Source of the DNA: an uncultured Collinsella sp.
Lineage (GTDB): Bacteria; Actinomycetota; Coriobacteriia; Coriobacteriales; Coriobacteriaceae
Reading direction: 5' to 3'
Assembly (NCBI GenBank): GCA_902479095.1
Contig: CABSNL010000029.1
Span: forward strand, 1 to 24,986
DNA: 24,986 nt
Positions 8,656 to 15,574 of the stretch are shown here, piece after piece (the stretch's first letter is position 1; every line of letters begins with the position of its first letter). The notes below the pieces were generated by a model. That model had not been told where the DNA came from. It saw only the letters and a program-made list of their open reading frames with translations, and made no database searches. A program made the translations under genes and the position numbers.

Positions 8656-9186
8656 CTACTTGAGGAGGAAGTCGGAGAGGGGAATGGTGCGGGCCTCGCG
8701 ATGCTCGGGATCAGCGATGTGGTCGGCGGGATAGCCACAGACGAGCATGTGATAGGGATAGACGCCCTCGGGCATGTTGAACTGCTCTTGTGCCACCTCA
8801 GGCTTAAAATGGCATACCCAGCACGTTCCCAGGCCCTGCTCGGTGGCCTCCATCATCATCTGATCACACACGATGGACGTATCGATTTCGCTGGAATTCA
8901 TCTGATCATACGGGCGCACCCAAGCATCATCGGTAACGCTGCAAATAAGGAAGACAAGCGGAGCCCCAAAGATAGACCCATCACGAGCAAACCGAGGCTG
9001 ACAAGCAGCAGCCTTCTCCAGAAGCTCGGGCGTATCCAGCACCATCACACGAGAAGGATGATTATTACAAGCAGAGGGAGCAATCCGCCCAGCCTCAACA
9101 ATGGCATCCACCACAGCCTGCTCAACAGACCGAGCCTCAAATTCACGACAAGAATACCGACCCCGAGCCAGATCCAAATAAGACAT
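8656..9186 (-). CDS. Nitroreductase family protein
   Basis: 176 residues. FMN-dependent nitroreductase fold; the family reduces nitro compounds, quinones or related substrates with NAD(P)H, but the substrate here cannot be read. RYSCREF at residues 10-16 is the FMN phosphate-binding start. SACNNHPSRV near residue 38 and GLGTCWVCHF near 118 are further hallmarks. This matches the short one-domain subgroup common in gut anaerobes. ATG 9186 has GGAGGG just upstream on the - strand, while an in-frame upstream hydrophobic extension lacks a site. Codons near the 5' end favour G/T-ending forms more than the rest of the gene, matching the skewed DNA upstream. Monocistronic. Confidence 0.88.
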   Translation of the reverse strand: MSYLDLARGRYSCREFEARSVEQAVVDAIVEAGRIAPSACNNHPSRVMVLDTPELLEKAAACQPRFARDGSIFGAPLVFLICSVTDDAWVRPYDQMNSSEIDTSIVCDQMMMEATEQGLGTCWVCHFKPEVAQEQFNMPEGVYPYHMLVCGYPADHIADPEHREARTIPLSDFLLK

Positions 9187-9356
9187 ACAAGCCCTCCAAC
9201 AATTAAAAATCAAACAAACCCAAAGTAACCCAAACAGTACCCAAAGCAGCAATCAGCCAAACGCTCATCGAGGGCCAAAGTGTCCGAACGGATACCAAAG
9301 GTCCCTTCAGCCAAACCCCCATTGCGCTATAACTATCAGCCAAAGTTCCCAATGGT
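9187..9356. repeat. A/C-rich tract with eight CCAAA motifs
   Basis: The + strand is strongly A+C rich (about 80% over 9187-9240). CCAAA occurs at 9220, 9230, 9241, 9257, 9275, 9295, 9311 and 9340. Three of these sit in the longer CAGCCAAA (9254, 9308, 9337). The tract is the upstream region of the leftward nitroreductase, so on that strand it reads as repeated TTTGG. It could be a regulator array or a byproduct of strand-biased mutation. No gene is visible in it. Confidence 0.6.
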
Positions 9357-9467
9357 GGTACGTAAGGGAGCGGGCCCGGCCACTAATAACCTTTTGAACG
9401 ACTCTGCTTGCAGCCGGAGTGAAAAAGGTTATTAGTGGCCGGCCCCGCGACCGCCGGGACACGTACC
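9357..9467. repeat. Long nested intergenic palindrome
   Basis: Arms 9371-9395 and 9423-9447 pair at 24 of 25 positions. The core CCGGCCACTAATAACCTTTT is perfectly inverted. The 27-base loop has its own small dyad (ACTC/GAGT). A second outer inverted pair, GGTACGT (9357-9363) and ACGTACC (9461-9467), brackets the element. It starts a few bases past the stop of the DUF47 gene. It could terminate the pit-DUF47 transcript, although no T-run follows the stem on either strand. A non-coding mobile palindrome is the alternative. Confidence 0.8.
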
Positions 9468-9472
9468 CCCAA

Positions 9473-10096
9473 TTAACTGTTCTTCATGACAATCGAATCC
9501 ACGACATCGGCCACATTCTCGCAGCAGTCGGCGCAGTACTCCAGGAAGGCGTAGACGTCACGCCAGGCGATGACCTCGAGCGGGTCCTTGCCGTTGACGT
9601 GCAGGTTGCGCATGGCGTTGATGTAGAGATCGTCGGCCTCGGACTCGATGGTGTTGATCTGGATGACGAGCTCGCGCAGGGTCTTGGACTTGCGGTAGTT
9701 GGGCAGCTCGACCATCAGGTCCTTCATGGCGCGGCAGGCGTCGGTCACCTTGTGGGCGATGACGATGGCATCGGGGTGGATGCTCTGGATGTTGGTGAAG
9801 TAGACGCGTTGCACGACGCCCTCGATACGATCAAGCACGGTGTCGAGCGCGCAGCTCATCAGGTCCAGATCCTCGCGCTCAAGCGGGGTGATAAAGGCAG
9901 TGAGCAAGGCATCCTCGAGCTCATGGTGCTTCTTGTCGGCCGCATGCTCAATCGCATGCATCTTATCGAGCATGTCGTGGATCTGCGCGGGATCAAAGTT
10001 CTCAAAAATCTTGATGAGCAACTCTGCGGCTTGGACGGCAAGGTCGGCGCAGGCGACGTAGTTGTCAAAGTAGAACGAATCGGGTTTCTTTGCCAT
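9473..10096 (-). CDS. DUF47 (PhoU-like) Pit accessory protein
   Basis: 207 residues, the normal family length. DUF47 proteins are PhoU-like helical proteins found next to PiT transporters and thought to regulate or assist low-affinity phosphate uptake. Helical segments contain AIEHAADKKHHELEDALLTAF (metal-binding Glu/Asp/His-rich) and, in the second half, INTIESEADDLYINAM, with the acidic E-x3-D pattern of PhoU metal clusters. ATG 10096 has AAAGGA just upstream on the - strand. It follows the pit gene by 67 bases on the same strand, forming the classic pit-DUF47 pair. It is unrelated in sequence detail to the phoU at 4944, although the fold is probably shared. Confidence 0.9.
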   Translation of the reverse strand: MAKKPDSFYFDNYVACADLAVQAAELLIKIFENFDPAQIHDMLDKMHAIEHAADKKHHELEDALLTAFITPLEREDLDLMSCALDTVLDRIEGVVQRVYFTNIQSIHPDAIVIAHKVTDACRAMKDLMVELPNYRKSKTLRELVIQINTIESEADDLYINAMRNLHVNGKDPLEVIAWRDVYAFLEYCADCCENVADVVDSIVMKNS

Positions 10097-10163
10097 GGGT
10101 GGGTCCTTTCGAGGCGAAGACGGGTTGGCGAGGTATTACGGTCCGGATGGACGCTCGGTTTGA

Positions 10164-11213
10164 CTAGATGAACATCATGAACAGCTTGGCCATGACAAAG
10201 CTGATGAGTCCGCAGGCGGGGAAGGTGAAGAACCAGGTGAACATCATGTCCTTGACCACGCCGAAGTTGATGGCCGAAAGGCGCTTAACGGCGCCGACGC
10301 CCATGATGGCGCAGGTCTTGATGTGGGTGGAGGACACGGGGATACCGGTAAGGGTGGCAAGCAGCAGATTCGCGGCGCCTGCGAGGTCGGCAGAGAAGCC
10401 CTGGTACTTCTCGAGCTTAACCATGCTCTGGCCGACGGACTTGATGATGCGCTCGCCGCCCACGCTGGTGCCGATGCCCATAGTGGCCGAGCACAGCAGC
10501 ATAATCCAGATGGGGATGCCGGCGTCGCCGACGCTCGTCTGCCCGCTAGCAAAGGCGACACCTAAAAAGAGCACGCCGATGAACTTCTGTCCATCCTGCG
10601 CGCCGTGCATAAAGCTCATGGCCGCAGCGCTCGCGATCTGAGCGTATTTAAAGAAGACATTGGCACGTCGCCTGTTGGCGGCGGCGAAAAGAATCGAGAC
10701 GAGCTTACACAGGACCCAGCCCATGACAAAGCCCAGGCCGATGGAGAGCGCCAGGCCGTAGATGACCTTCATCCACTCGTGGACGTTGACGCTGCTCGCG
10801 CCACCGAGGGCGATAGCGGCGCCGGTCAGGCCGGCGATGAGGCTGTGGCTCTGCGAGGTAGGGATACCAAAACGCGATGCCGTGGCGCCGTAGACGACGA
10901 TGGAGAACAGCGCCGCGCAGAGGCACGCGAGCGCCATGGTGCTGTTTCCGCCAAAGTCGACGATATGGGAGATGGTGTTGGCGACGCTGGCATTAAAATG
11001 CGTCATGATGAGCACGCCCAAAAAGTTGAACGCGGCGCTCATGAGAATAGCGGCGCGGGCGGGCATGCAGCGCGTGGTGACACAGGTCGCGATGGCGTTG
11101 GGCGCGTCGGTCCATCCGTTGACGAAGATAGCGCCGAGCGCGAGGAACACGGTGACGGCAAGGACTGGGTTCGACACAAGTTGGCCGAGGAAGGCTGAGA
11201 ACGTTACGTCCAT
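10164..11213 (-). CDS. pit: Inorganic phosphate transporter, PiT family
   Basis: 349 residues. This is a low-affinity phosphate/cation symporter. The PiT signature NGWTDAPNAIATCVTTR lies near residue 32 (family GANDxANA). The mirrored C-terminal repeat has GIPVSSTHIKTCAIMGVG near 290, and an SFMHGAQDGQKFIGV segment sits mid-protein. About nine or ten hydrophobic helices are spread over the length, as expected. The start site has only a weak GAGAAAG before ATG 11213, but the length matches the family. It is transcribed with the DUF47 gene and diverges from the small + gene at 11461. This gives the organism a second phosphate route besides pstSCAB. Confidence 0.93.
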   Translation of the reverse strand: MDVTFSAFLGQLVSNPVLAVTVFLALGAIFVNGWTDAPNAIATCVTTRCMPARAAILMSAAFNFLGVLIMTHFNASVANTISHIVDFGGNSTMALACLCAALFSIVVYGATASRFGIPTSQSHSLIAGLTGAAIALGGASSVNVHEWMKVIYGLALSIGLGFVMGWVLCKLVSILFAAANRRRANVFFKYAQIASAAAMSFMHGAQDGQKFIGVLFLGVAFASGQTSVGDAGIPIWIMLLCSATMGIGTSVGGERIIKSVGQSMVKLEKYQGFSADLAGAANLLLATLTGIPVSSTHIKTCAIMGVGAVKRLSAINFGVVKDMMFTWFFTFPACGLISFVMAKLFMMFI

Positions 11214-11344
11214 ATATGGGCTTTCTCGAAGTTTGCAGACACGTTACAAAAACATGATAAATCGTATCACCTCCTGCAGGTTTCTTTACCGAGTTCTGAT
11301 GGGAGAAGTGAATTTTTTGGCACTAATATTGAATATTTGCCCTG

Positions 11345-11373
11345 TTGACCGCGGGTGTTCTTTTTGCTATCAC
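11345..11373 (+). promoter_or_regulatory. Predicted sigma-70-type promoter
   Basis: TTGACC at 11345-11350 and TATCAC at 11368-11373 are separated by 17 bases, the ideal spacing. It drives the gene starting at 11461. The rest of the 247-base divergent region 11214-11460 is comparatively A/T-rich and holds no further feature I can support. Confidence 0.5.
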
Positions 11374-11460
11374 GCCATGAGGACACGTGCGCGCCCCAAC
11401 ACCCCAAAACCACAGCCTGTTCGCTTTACAACATGCAAACATGGGTTCGATAATAGGGAC

Positions 11461-11799
11461 ATGGAATATCGACAGACAGATGGCAAAACTCGACGCGTGC
11501 ACAAGCAGTATGTGGACGTCGTGGCTCGCATTCTCGCGGGCGGACAAGTCGTGCCGGTTACCGTCTGCTGGGTCGACGGTCGCTGCTTTACGATTGACGA
11601 GATTGTCTCGTCCACCGGTTTTGGCCTGACGGTCCACGGCATTCGTACGGCGACCTATAAGGTACGTTTTGGCGGGCATGCGACCGAACTGTATCTAGAA
11701 GAACAGGCGCGTGAGCGACCGGATGGCTCGCAGGCTCATCTGATGCGTTGGTGGGTGTGGGCGTTCGACCGTACACTCGAGAGCGAGCGTCGCAGGTAA
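11461..11799 (+). CDS. Small conserved-looking protein of unknown function
   Basis: 112 residues. I do not recognise a named family. The protein begins MEYRQTDGKTRRVHKQYVDV. Its middle holds VPVTVCWVDGRCFTIDEI, and it ends with an Arg/Trp-rich segment around RWWVWAFDRTLESERRR. The pattern (strand-rich, one conserved-looking DGR turn, Trp near the end) resembles small beta proteins sometimes found near DNA polymerase Y genes in Gram-positives, but that is only an impression. The ATG has a weak AGGGAC site. A good promoter lies upstream, and the codon use matches the neighbours, so the gene is probably real. No signal peptide or membrane helix. Confidence 0.7.
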   Translation: MEYRQTDGKTRRVHKQYVDVVARILAGGQVVPVTVCWVDGRCFTIDEIVSSTGFGLTVHGIRTATYKVRFGGHATELYLEEQARERPDGSQAHLMRWWVWAFDRTLESERRR

Positions 11800-11817
11800 G
11801 AGCGCGCGGCATTCGGG

Positions 11818-11823
11818 TACAAT
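11818..11823 (+). promoter_or_regulatory. Possible -10 box (TACAAT) before the BI-1 gene
   Basis: TACAAT lies 57 bases before the start codon at 11880, downstream of the previous stop. No convincing -35 box is seen at 16-18 bases. Weak support. Confidence 0.35.
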
Positions 11824-11879
11824 GGCAGGAATCTTGTCACCTACGGCGCTGTCGTGGCGCTTTTTGAAAGGACGAAATT

Positions 11880-12575
11880 ATGAACGATATTCAGGGCTAT
11901 CAGAACGGCCCCATCGAGACCGGCGCAGGCCGTGCCAAGGAGATGTCGCCGCGTGCGTACAACCTTGCCATGTCTGCCCTCATCTTCTTGGGCTTTTGCG
12001 CCATGGGCGCCGGCGCCTACTTTACGAGCACCATGTCGTTTGCGCGCATGATGATGAGCGGCGCCGCCCTGCCGCTGGTCTTTGGCTCGTTTATTTTGAC
12101 CATCGTCGGTATCGTCATGATGTCGGCTGCTGCGGGCAAGCAGTCTGTGGGCCTGTCGCTCGTGGGTTACGTGATCTTTGCGAGCACCTTTGGCCTGACC
12201 GCGTCGTTTGGCCTTGCCAACTACGACCTGCCCACCATCAACACCGCTTTTATCGCCACCGCTGCTATCACCTTTGTCTTTGGCGCGCTGGGCGTGACCT
12301 TCCCCAAGTTCTTCCAGCGTGTGTACGGCATTGGTTTTGGCATCCTGCTTGCCACGATTCTGGTCGAGATCGTGCTGATGTTTATGGGCGTCTCGCAGAC
12401 TATCACCGACCTGATCGTGATCGTGGTGTTCGCCGGCTTCATCGGCTACGACACCTATGTGGCCACGACGGTGCCGCCCACGCTGCCCAACGCCGTGCTC
12501 ATGGCATCCAATCTGTTCGTGGACATCATCAACGTGTTCCTGCGCATTCTGAACATCCTTGGTCGTCGCGACTAG
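11880..12575 (+). CDS. Bax inhibitor-1 (BI-1/YccA) family membrane protein
   Basis: 231 residues. BI-1 family members are seven-helix membrane proteins; bacterial homologues include a pH-sensitive calcium leak channel and the FtsH modulator YccA. About 25 soluble N-terminal residues are followed by seven hydrophobic segments. The last third has the family hallmark GYDTYVAT with an acidic residue in helix 6-7, then NLFVDIINVFLRILNILGRRD, containing the conserved Asp and the C-terminal FLRIL motif. AAAGGA lies six bases or so before the ATG. It is monocistronic, with a terminator at 12622. Confidence 0.88.
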   Translation: MNDIQGYQNGPIETGAGRAKEMSPRAYNLAMSALIFLGFCAMGAGAYFTSTMSFARMMMSGAALPLVFGSFILTIVGIVMMSAAAGKQSVGLSLVGYVIFASTFGLTASFGLANYDLPTINTAFIATAAITFVFGALGVTFPKFFQRVYGIGFGILLATILVEIVLMFMGVSQTITDLIVIVVFAGFIGYDTYVATTVPPTLPNAVLMASNLFVDIINVFLRILNILGRRD

Positions 12576-12621
12576 TGCCAAATTGCAGCGGTGCTTGCCG
12601 CGCACGCAATTCGATGCGAAA

Positions 12622-12647
12622 GGCGGTCCTTCGGGGCCGTCTTTTTT
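12622..12647 (+). terminator. Intrinsic terminator after the BI-1 gene
   Basis: An eight-pair stem GGCGGTCC/GGGCCGTC (two G-U pairs) encloses a stable TTCG tetraloop and is followed by six T residues. Clear Rho-independent terminator. Confidence 0.9.
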
Positions 12648-12713
12648 GTACACGGCGGGGTATTATGGATGGGAAAAGCCGATAGCGGCAGAGACCGAGA
12701 AAGGTGACCACTT

Positions 12714-13847
12714 ATGGCAGACGTCGACAACAGGAACCGTAACCGCAGGTCCAATCGAGCGGGTCAGCCCAATCCCAAGCGCGAGGCGCGTGCTAAGGCC
12801 GCCGAGCGCCATGTGGCGGCTGTGTCCGAGGCCTGCGCCAAGGACATTGAGCGCTCGCTTGCCGGCGTGCGCGAGTTCGATGGTATGCCTGCCGGATTTG
12901 TCGCGGCGATGAAGGCCAAGGCCCAGAAGGCAGCGGCTGCTGAGGAGCAAGCTGCCAAGGAGTCTGAGGCCGCCGAGGTCGAGGCCGCTGAGGCTGCGCC
13001 CGTCGAGACCAAGGCCGTGGCCGAGCCTGCGCCCGCAGAGGAGGCCGCGGAGACCGAGTCCACGCCTGCCGCCGAGGAGCCCGCTCCGGTCCTGCCCGAG
13101 GTCACCGTGCTTGACGCCTCTGCCACGCAGGCCATTCTGGATAACGGCCGAGGCTACGCGCAGTTCTGCGACATGGCCGTGCTCGCCTTTGCCTCGTTTA
13201 CCAATCCGGGCGGCGGCTACATCCAGGGCTATCTGGGTCAGGAGGCCACGCTCTGTGCCGATTCGTACCTGTACAACGTGCTCGATAAACAGCGCAAATG
13301 GTATGGCGAGAACCGTCGCCGCAACATCAACTGCGAGCTTTACCGCAACCGTGCGCTGGTGGTGCCTGCGGTGCGCTTCGACCGCAACCACGTGCATGCA
13401 TATGCCGACGTGATCGTTGCCGCCGCGCCCAACGCCAAGCGCGCCCGCCAGGAGTATCGCGTGGGTGACGATGCCCTGCTGGACGCCCTGCGCGACCGTA
13501 TCCGCTTTGTCCTTGCCATCTGCGATGAGCTGGGTCGCGAGAAGCTCGTGCTGGGTGCTTGGGGCTGCGACAACAACGGTTTTGACGCCGAGGCCGTGGC
13601 TGAGCTCTTCCGCAAGGAGCTTGCGTCGGGCGACTTTAAGGTCAAGCAGGTCTTCTTTGCCGTGCCCTCTACGCGCTGGGACGAGGACTTTGTCAAGTTC
13701 GAGCACGTGCTGGCAAACTTCCCCGATCGCAACGAGGAGTCCTATGCCCAGGTTGCCGCTCGCGCTGCGGCTGCTCGCGCCGCCGAGCAAGCCCAAGCTG
13801 CCGCCGAGGACGATGAGGACGATGACGATTGGCGCAAGTACCTGTAA
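12714..13847 (+). CDS. TIGR02452/PARG-like macrodomain protein with altered catalytic motif
   Basis: 377 residues. The family has the poly(ADP-ribose) glycohydrolase macrodomain fold and binds or removes ADP-ribose. Domain order: a basic N-terminal helix region (about 1-65), an Ala/Glu-rich low-complexity insert (about 66-127), then the macrodomain from about 128. It has VLAFASFTNPGGGYI, with GGG at 166-168, then QEATLC at 176-181, VIVAAAPNA near 238 and LVLGAWGCDNNGFD near 276. The family normally reads QEE after GGG, and the second Glu is catalytic. Here it is Ala (QEA). The tail is Ala-rich and acidic (EDDEDDDDWRKYL). AAAGGTG lies before ATG 12714. It is flanked by terminators, so probably its own unit. 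Confidence 0.85.
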   Translation: MADVDNRNRNRRSNRAGQPNPKREARAKAAERHVAAVSEACAKDIERSLAGVREFDGMPAGFVAAMKAKAQKAAAAEEQAAKESEAAEVEAAEAAPVETKAVAEPAPAEEAAETESTPAAEEPAPVLPEVTVLDASATQAILDNGRGYAQFCDMAVLAFASFTNPGGGYIQGYLGQEATLCADSYLYNVLDKQRKWYGENRRRNINCELYRNRALVVPAVRFDRNHVHAYADVIVAAAPNAKRARQEYRVGDDALLDALRDRIRFVLAICDELGREKLVLGAWGCDNNGFDAEAVAELFRKELASGDFKVKQVFFAVPSTRWDEDFVKFEHVLANFPDRNEESYAQVAARAAAARAAEQAQAAAEDDEDDDDWRKYL

Positions 13848-13872
13848 TCGGTACGTGCCGACAGATAGGTCG

Positions 13873-13906
13873 AGCCGGCGGGAGGGGCTGCTCCCGCCGG
13901 CTTTTT
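13873..13906 (+). terminator. Intrinsic terminator after the PARG-like gene
   Basis: A perfect 12-bp stem, AGCCGGCGGGAG with CTCCCGCCGGCT, encloses a six-base loop and runs into TTTTT. It sits only 20 bases before the next start codon. Confidence 0.92.
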
Positions 13907-13925
13907 ACTAAAGGAAGGGCTTACG

Positions 13926-14585
13926 ATGAAAAACGTTCTGTGCTTTGGCGACAGCAATACCTATGGCTACGATCCGGCAGGTATGCGCGACGGCACCGCG
14001 GTGCGCTATGCGCACGATGTGCGCTGGTGCGGCGTGGTCCAGCGCGACCTGGGCGAGTGCTGGCACGTGATTGAGGAAGGCTTAAACGGCCGCACGACGG
14101 TGCGCGACGATATGTGCCATCTGGACACTAACCTCAACGGCATTCGCGCATTGCCGATGCTGCTCGAGGCCCATAAGCCGCTGGACGCCATTGTGATCAT
14201 GCTGGGCACCAACGACTGTAAGACGGTCTTTAACGTGACGGCTTCCGATATCGCCCGTGGTGCCATGGCGCTGATTCGCGCCGTCCGCGCGTTTCCGTGG
14301 ACCGAAGCCGCGTCCTGCCCGCGCATTCTGCTGATGGCGCCTATCAAGATTAAGCCGCAGATCGCCGATGTGTACATGACCGACTTTGACGAGCATTCCG
14401 TTGAGGCATCTGAGCATTTTGGCGAGTACTATGCGCACGTTGCCGAGCAGTTTGGCTGCGACTTTTTGAATGCCGCCGAGTTTGCCGAGCCGGGCGATAT
14501 CGATTATCTGCACATGATGCCCGAAAGCCACGAGAGCTTGGGCCATGCCGTGGCAGCCAAGCTCAAAGAGATGCTCGGTGAGTAG
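13926..14585 (+). CDS. SGNH/GDSL hydrolase family protein
   Basis: 219 residues. This is a serine hydrolase of the SGNH fold (esterase, lipase or deacetylase); the substrate is unknown. All four blocks are present: block I FGDSNTYG with the nucleophile S10, block II G53 in EGLNGRT, block III N96 in LGTNDCK, and block V D193-x-x-H196 in DYLHMMPESH. No signal peptide is visible, so it is probably cytoplasmic, closest in layout to bacterial arylesterase/acyl-CoA thioesterase I-like proteins. TAAAGGAAGG lies before ATG. The accessory island with the half-site array begins directly after its stop. Confidence 0.9.
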   Translation: MKNVLCFGDSNTYGYDPAGMRDGTAVRYAHDVRWCGVVQRDLGECWHVIEEGLNGRTTVRDDMCHLDTNLNGIRALPMLLEAHKPLDAIVIMLGTNDCKTVFNVTASDIARGAMALIRAVRAFPWTEAASCPRILLMAPIKIKPQIADVYMTDFDEHSVEASEHFGEYYAHVAEQFGCDFLNAAEFAEPGDIDYLHMMPESHESLGHAVAAKLKEMLGE

Positions 14586-14640
14586 CACGGACTAAAGCAG
14601 TACAAAAGTTCCCCTTGCGACGGCTTGTTTCGTTGGTTTG

Positions 14641-14856
14641 TCTTAATCTGTAACAGTTGTAAGGCCGAAAACGGGCTAGATGTTACAGATTGAGATTATC
14701 TAGGTCGATATCGGTCGTTTGTCTCGATTTGTAACATCTGGGGTCGATTTTGCTGAGTTACTGTTACAGACCGAGATTTTCTTCTCAGCGGAATTTGAAT
14801 GTCTCAATCTGTAACAGGTGGGCCGAAAAATGGGCTCTAACTGTTACATATCGAGA
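14641..14856. repeat. Array of six alternating 15-bp half-sites (three dyads), ~40-bp period
   Basis: The consensus half-site is TCTCAATCTGTAACA and its complement. Left-facing copies start at 14641, 14722 and 14802; inverted copies start at 14681, 14762 and 14842. Steps between starts are 40, 41, 40, 40 and 40. Each left/right pair matches at 13-14 of 15 positions. The 25-base gaps inside pairs 1 and 3 are related to each other (both contain GGCCGAAAA then GGGCT); the gaps between pairs are not. The last half-site touches ATG 14856. This could be an operator or partition-type array, or a tandem palindromic repeat. Confidence 0.88.
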
Positions 14857-15227
14857 TGTTTGTGGGAACCGCCACAAAGGTGCCTGTCCCCTTTGTGGCG
14901 GTTTGGGACGGGCCTAGTAACTGGTCAAGTGGAGAGCGAAGAAACTGGCACGCAAAAGAGCACGCCGCAGAATACGGAATCGACTACAGGTCGAAGGCCG
15001 GGCAGGACGAATACGATAGAATATTGTCAGAGGTCATCGACGAGGCGGATGATGTCGCGTTCGTGGATGACATAAGAGGCCAAAACGGCCAGCGCTGCGC
15101 CGTCTACTTCCATGGCGGAGATATCGCCGTTGTCAACCTCGACAAAAAAGTCCGTGTTTCGCTGTTCAAATACGAGGAGGGCTGCAGTGGCTACTACACC
15201 TCACTTTGGAATAAGGTACGCAAGTGA
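14856..15227 (+). CDS. Toxin-like small protein, probably 5'-truncated (possible BECR-type nuclease)
   Basis: Up to 123 residues. The first ~20 codons are encoded by the REP-like palindrome and the last half-site and look non-native, so the original N-terminus is probably lost. The rest starts around WHAKEHAAEYGIDYRSK, continues with QDEYDRILSEVIDEADDV, then RGQNGQRCAVYFHGGDIAVV and VRVSLFKY. The layout (two early His in a helix, a helix, then four strands ending in a short basic/aromatic segment) resembles barnase/EndoU/colicin-like (BECR) nuclease tips of polymorphic toxins. I infer this from pattern only. No convincing ribosome site precedes any possible start. It overlaps the next gene by 41 bases. 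It uses ATA and AGG codons that are rare in neighbouring genes. Confidence 0.5.
   Translation: MFVGTATKVPVPFVAVWDGPSNWSSGERRNWHAKEHAAEYGIDYRSKAGQDEYDRILSEVIDEADDVAFVDDIRGQNGQRCAVYFHGGDIAVVNLDKKVRVSLFKYEEGCSGYYTSLWNKVRK
14867..14903. repeat. REP-like palindrome
   Basis: AACCGCCACAAAGG (14867-14880) pairs perfectly with CCTTTGTGGCGGTT (14890-14903) around TGCCTGTCC. The GGTGCCTGTCCCC centre resembles a short palindrome that recurs in many bacterial genomes, often near REP-associated tyrosine transposases. No such transposase is in this window. It overlaps the 5' end of the next gene. Confidence 0.75.
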
Positions 15228-15543
15228 CCTGACCGGTGAATACAGCGAGTACGTCATCGACTCCGTTGACCTCCTCAACCTGCAGCTTGCGCCGCATGGG
15301 ATGAGTTTCTTTTTCGACACGATAGACGTCCGCCAGCAGATCATCGGCGGCAAGCACTGCTGGGATATGTCCGGATGGGCCATCCCAAACGACGAGGTTT
15401 CCGAGTTTGAGCCGATTTGGCTGGCCGGAGAGGACGAGAAACTCGAAGGCTACAACAGCTACGTCTGCGCAAACTGGGAGGATCATGGCGGCAATCCCTA
15501 TGCCGCCATCGATGGCAACCTCCCTGAGGAGGCATACGCATGA
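15187..15543 (+). CDS. Unknown protein, candidate immunity/antitoxin partner
   Basis: 118 residues from GTG 15187, which has a strong GAGGAGG at 15174-15180 six bases upstream inside the previous gene. I do not recognise a family. It is acidic, Trp/Tyr-rich and without membrane segments. Notable stretches are GEYSEYVIDSVDLLNLQL, HCWDMSGWAIPNDEVSEFEP and VCANWEDHGGNPYAAIDGN. The 41-base overlap with a toxin-like gene and the acidic nature fit an immunity or antitoxin role; that is inference. The stop TGA overlaps two ATGs (15540 and 15543), of which 15543 opens only an 11-codon frame, perhaps aiding reinitiation of the next gene. Confidence 0.65.
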   Translation: MATTPHFGIRYASDLTGEYSEYVIDSVDLLNLQLAPHGMSFFFDTIDVRQQIIGGKHCWDMSGWAIPNDEVSEFEPIWLAGEDEKLEGYNSYVCANWEDHGGNPYAAIDGNLPEEAYA

Positions 15544-15574
15544 TGGCCCACGCCTTTTCGTCCGGCGGTGCGAC

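Noticed and set aside
14641..14856. CRISPR array
   Set aside because: Repeats are only 15 bp, alternate in orientation, vary at 1-2 positions, and two spacers resemble each other; there are no cas genes.
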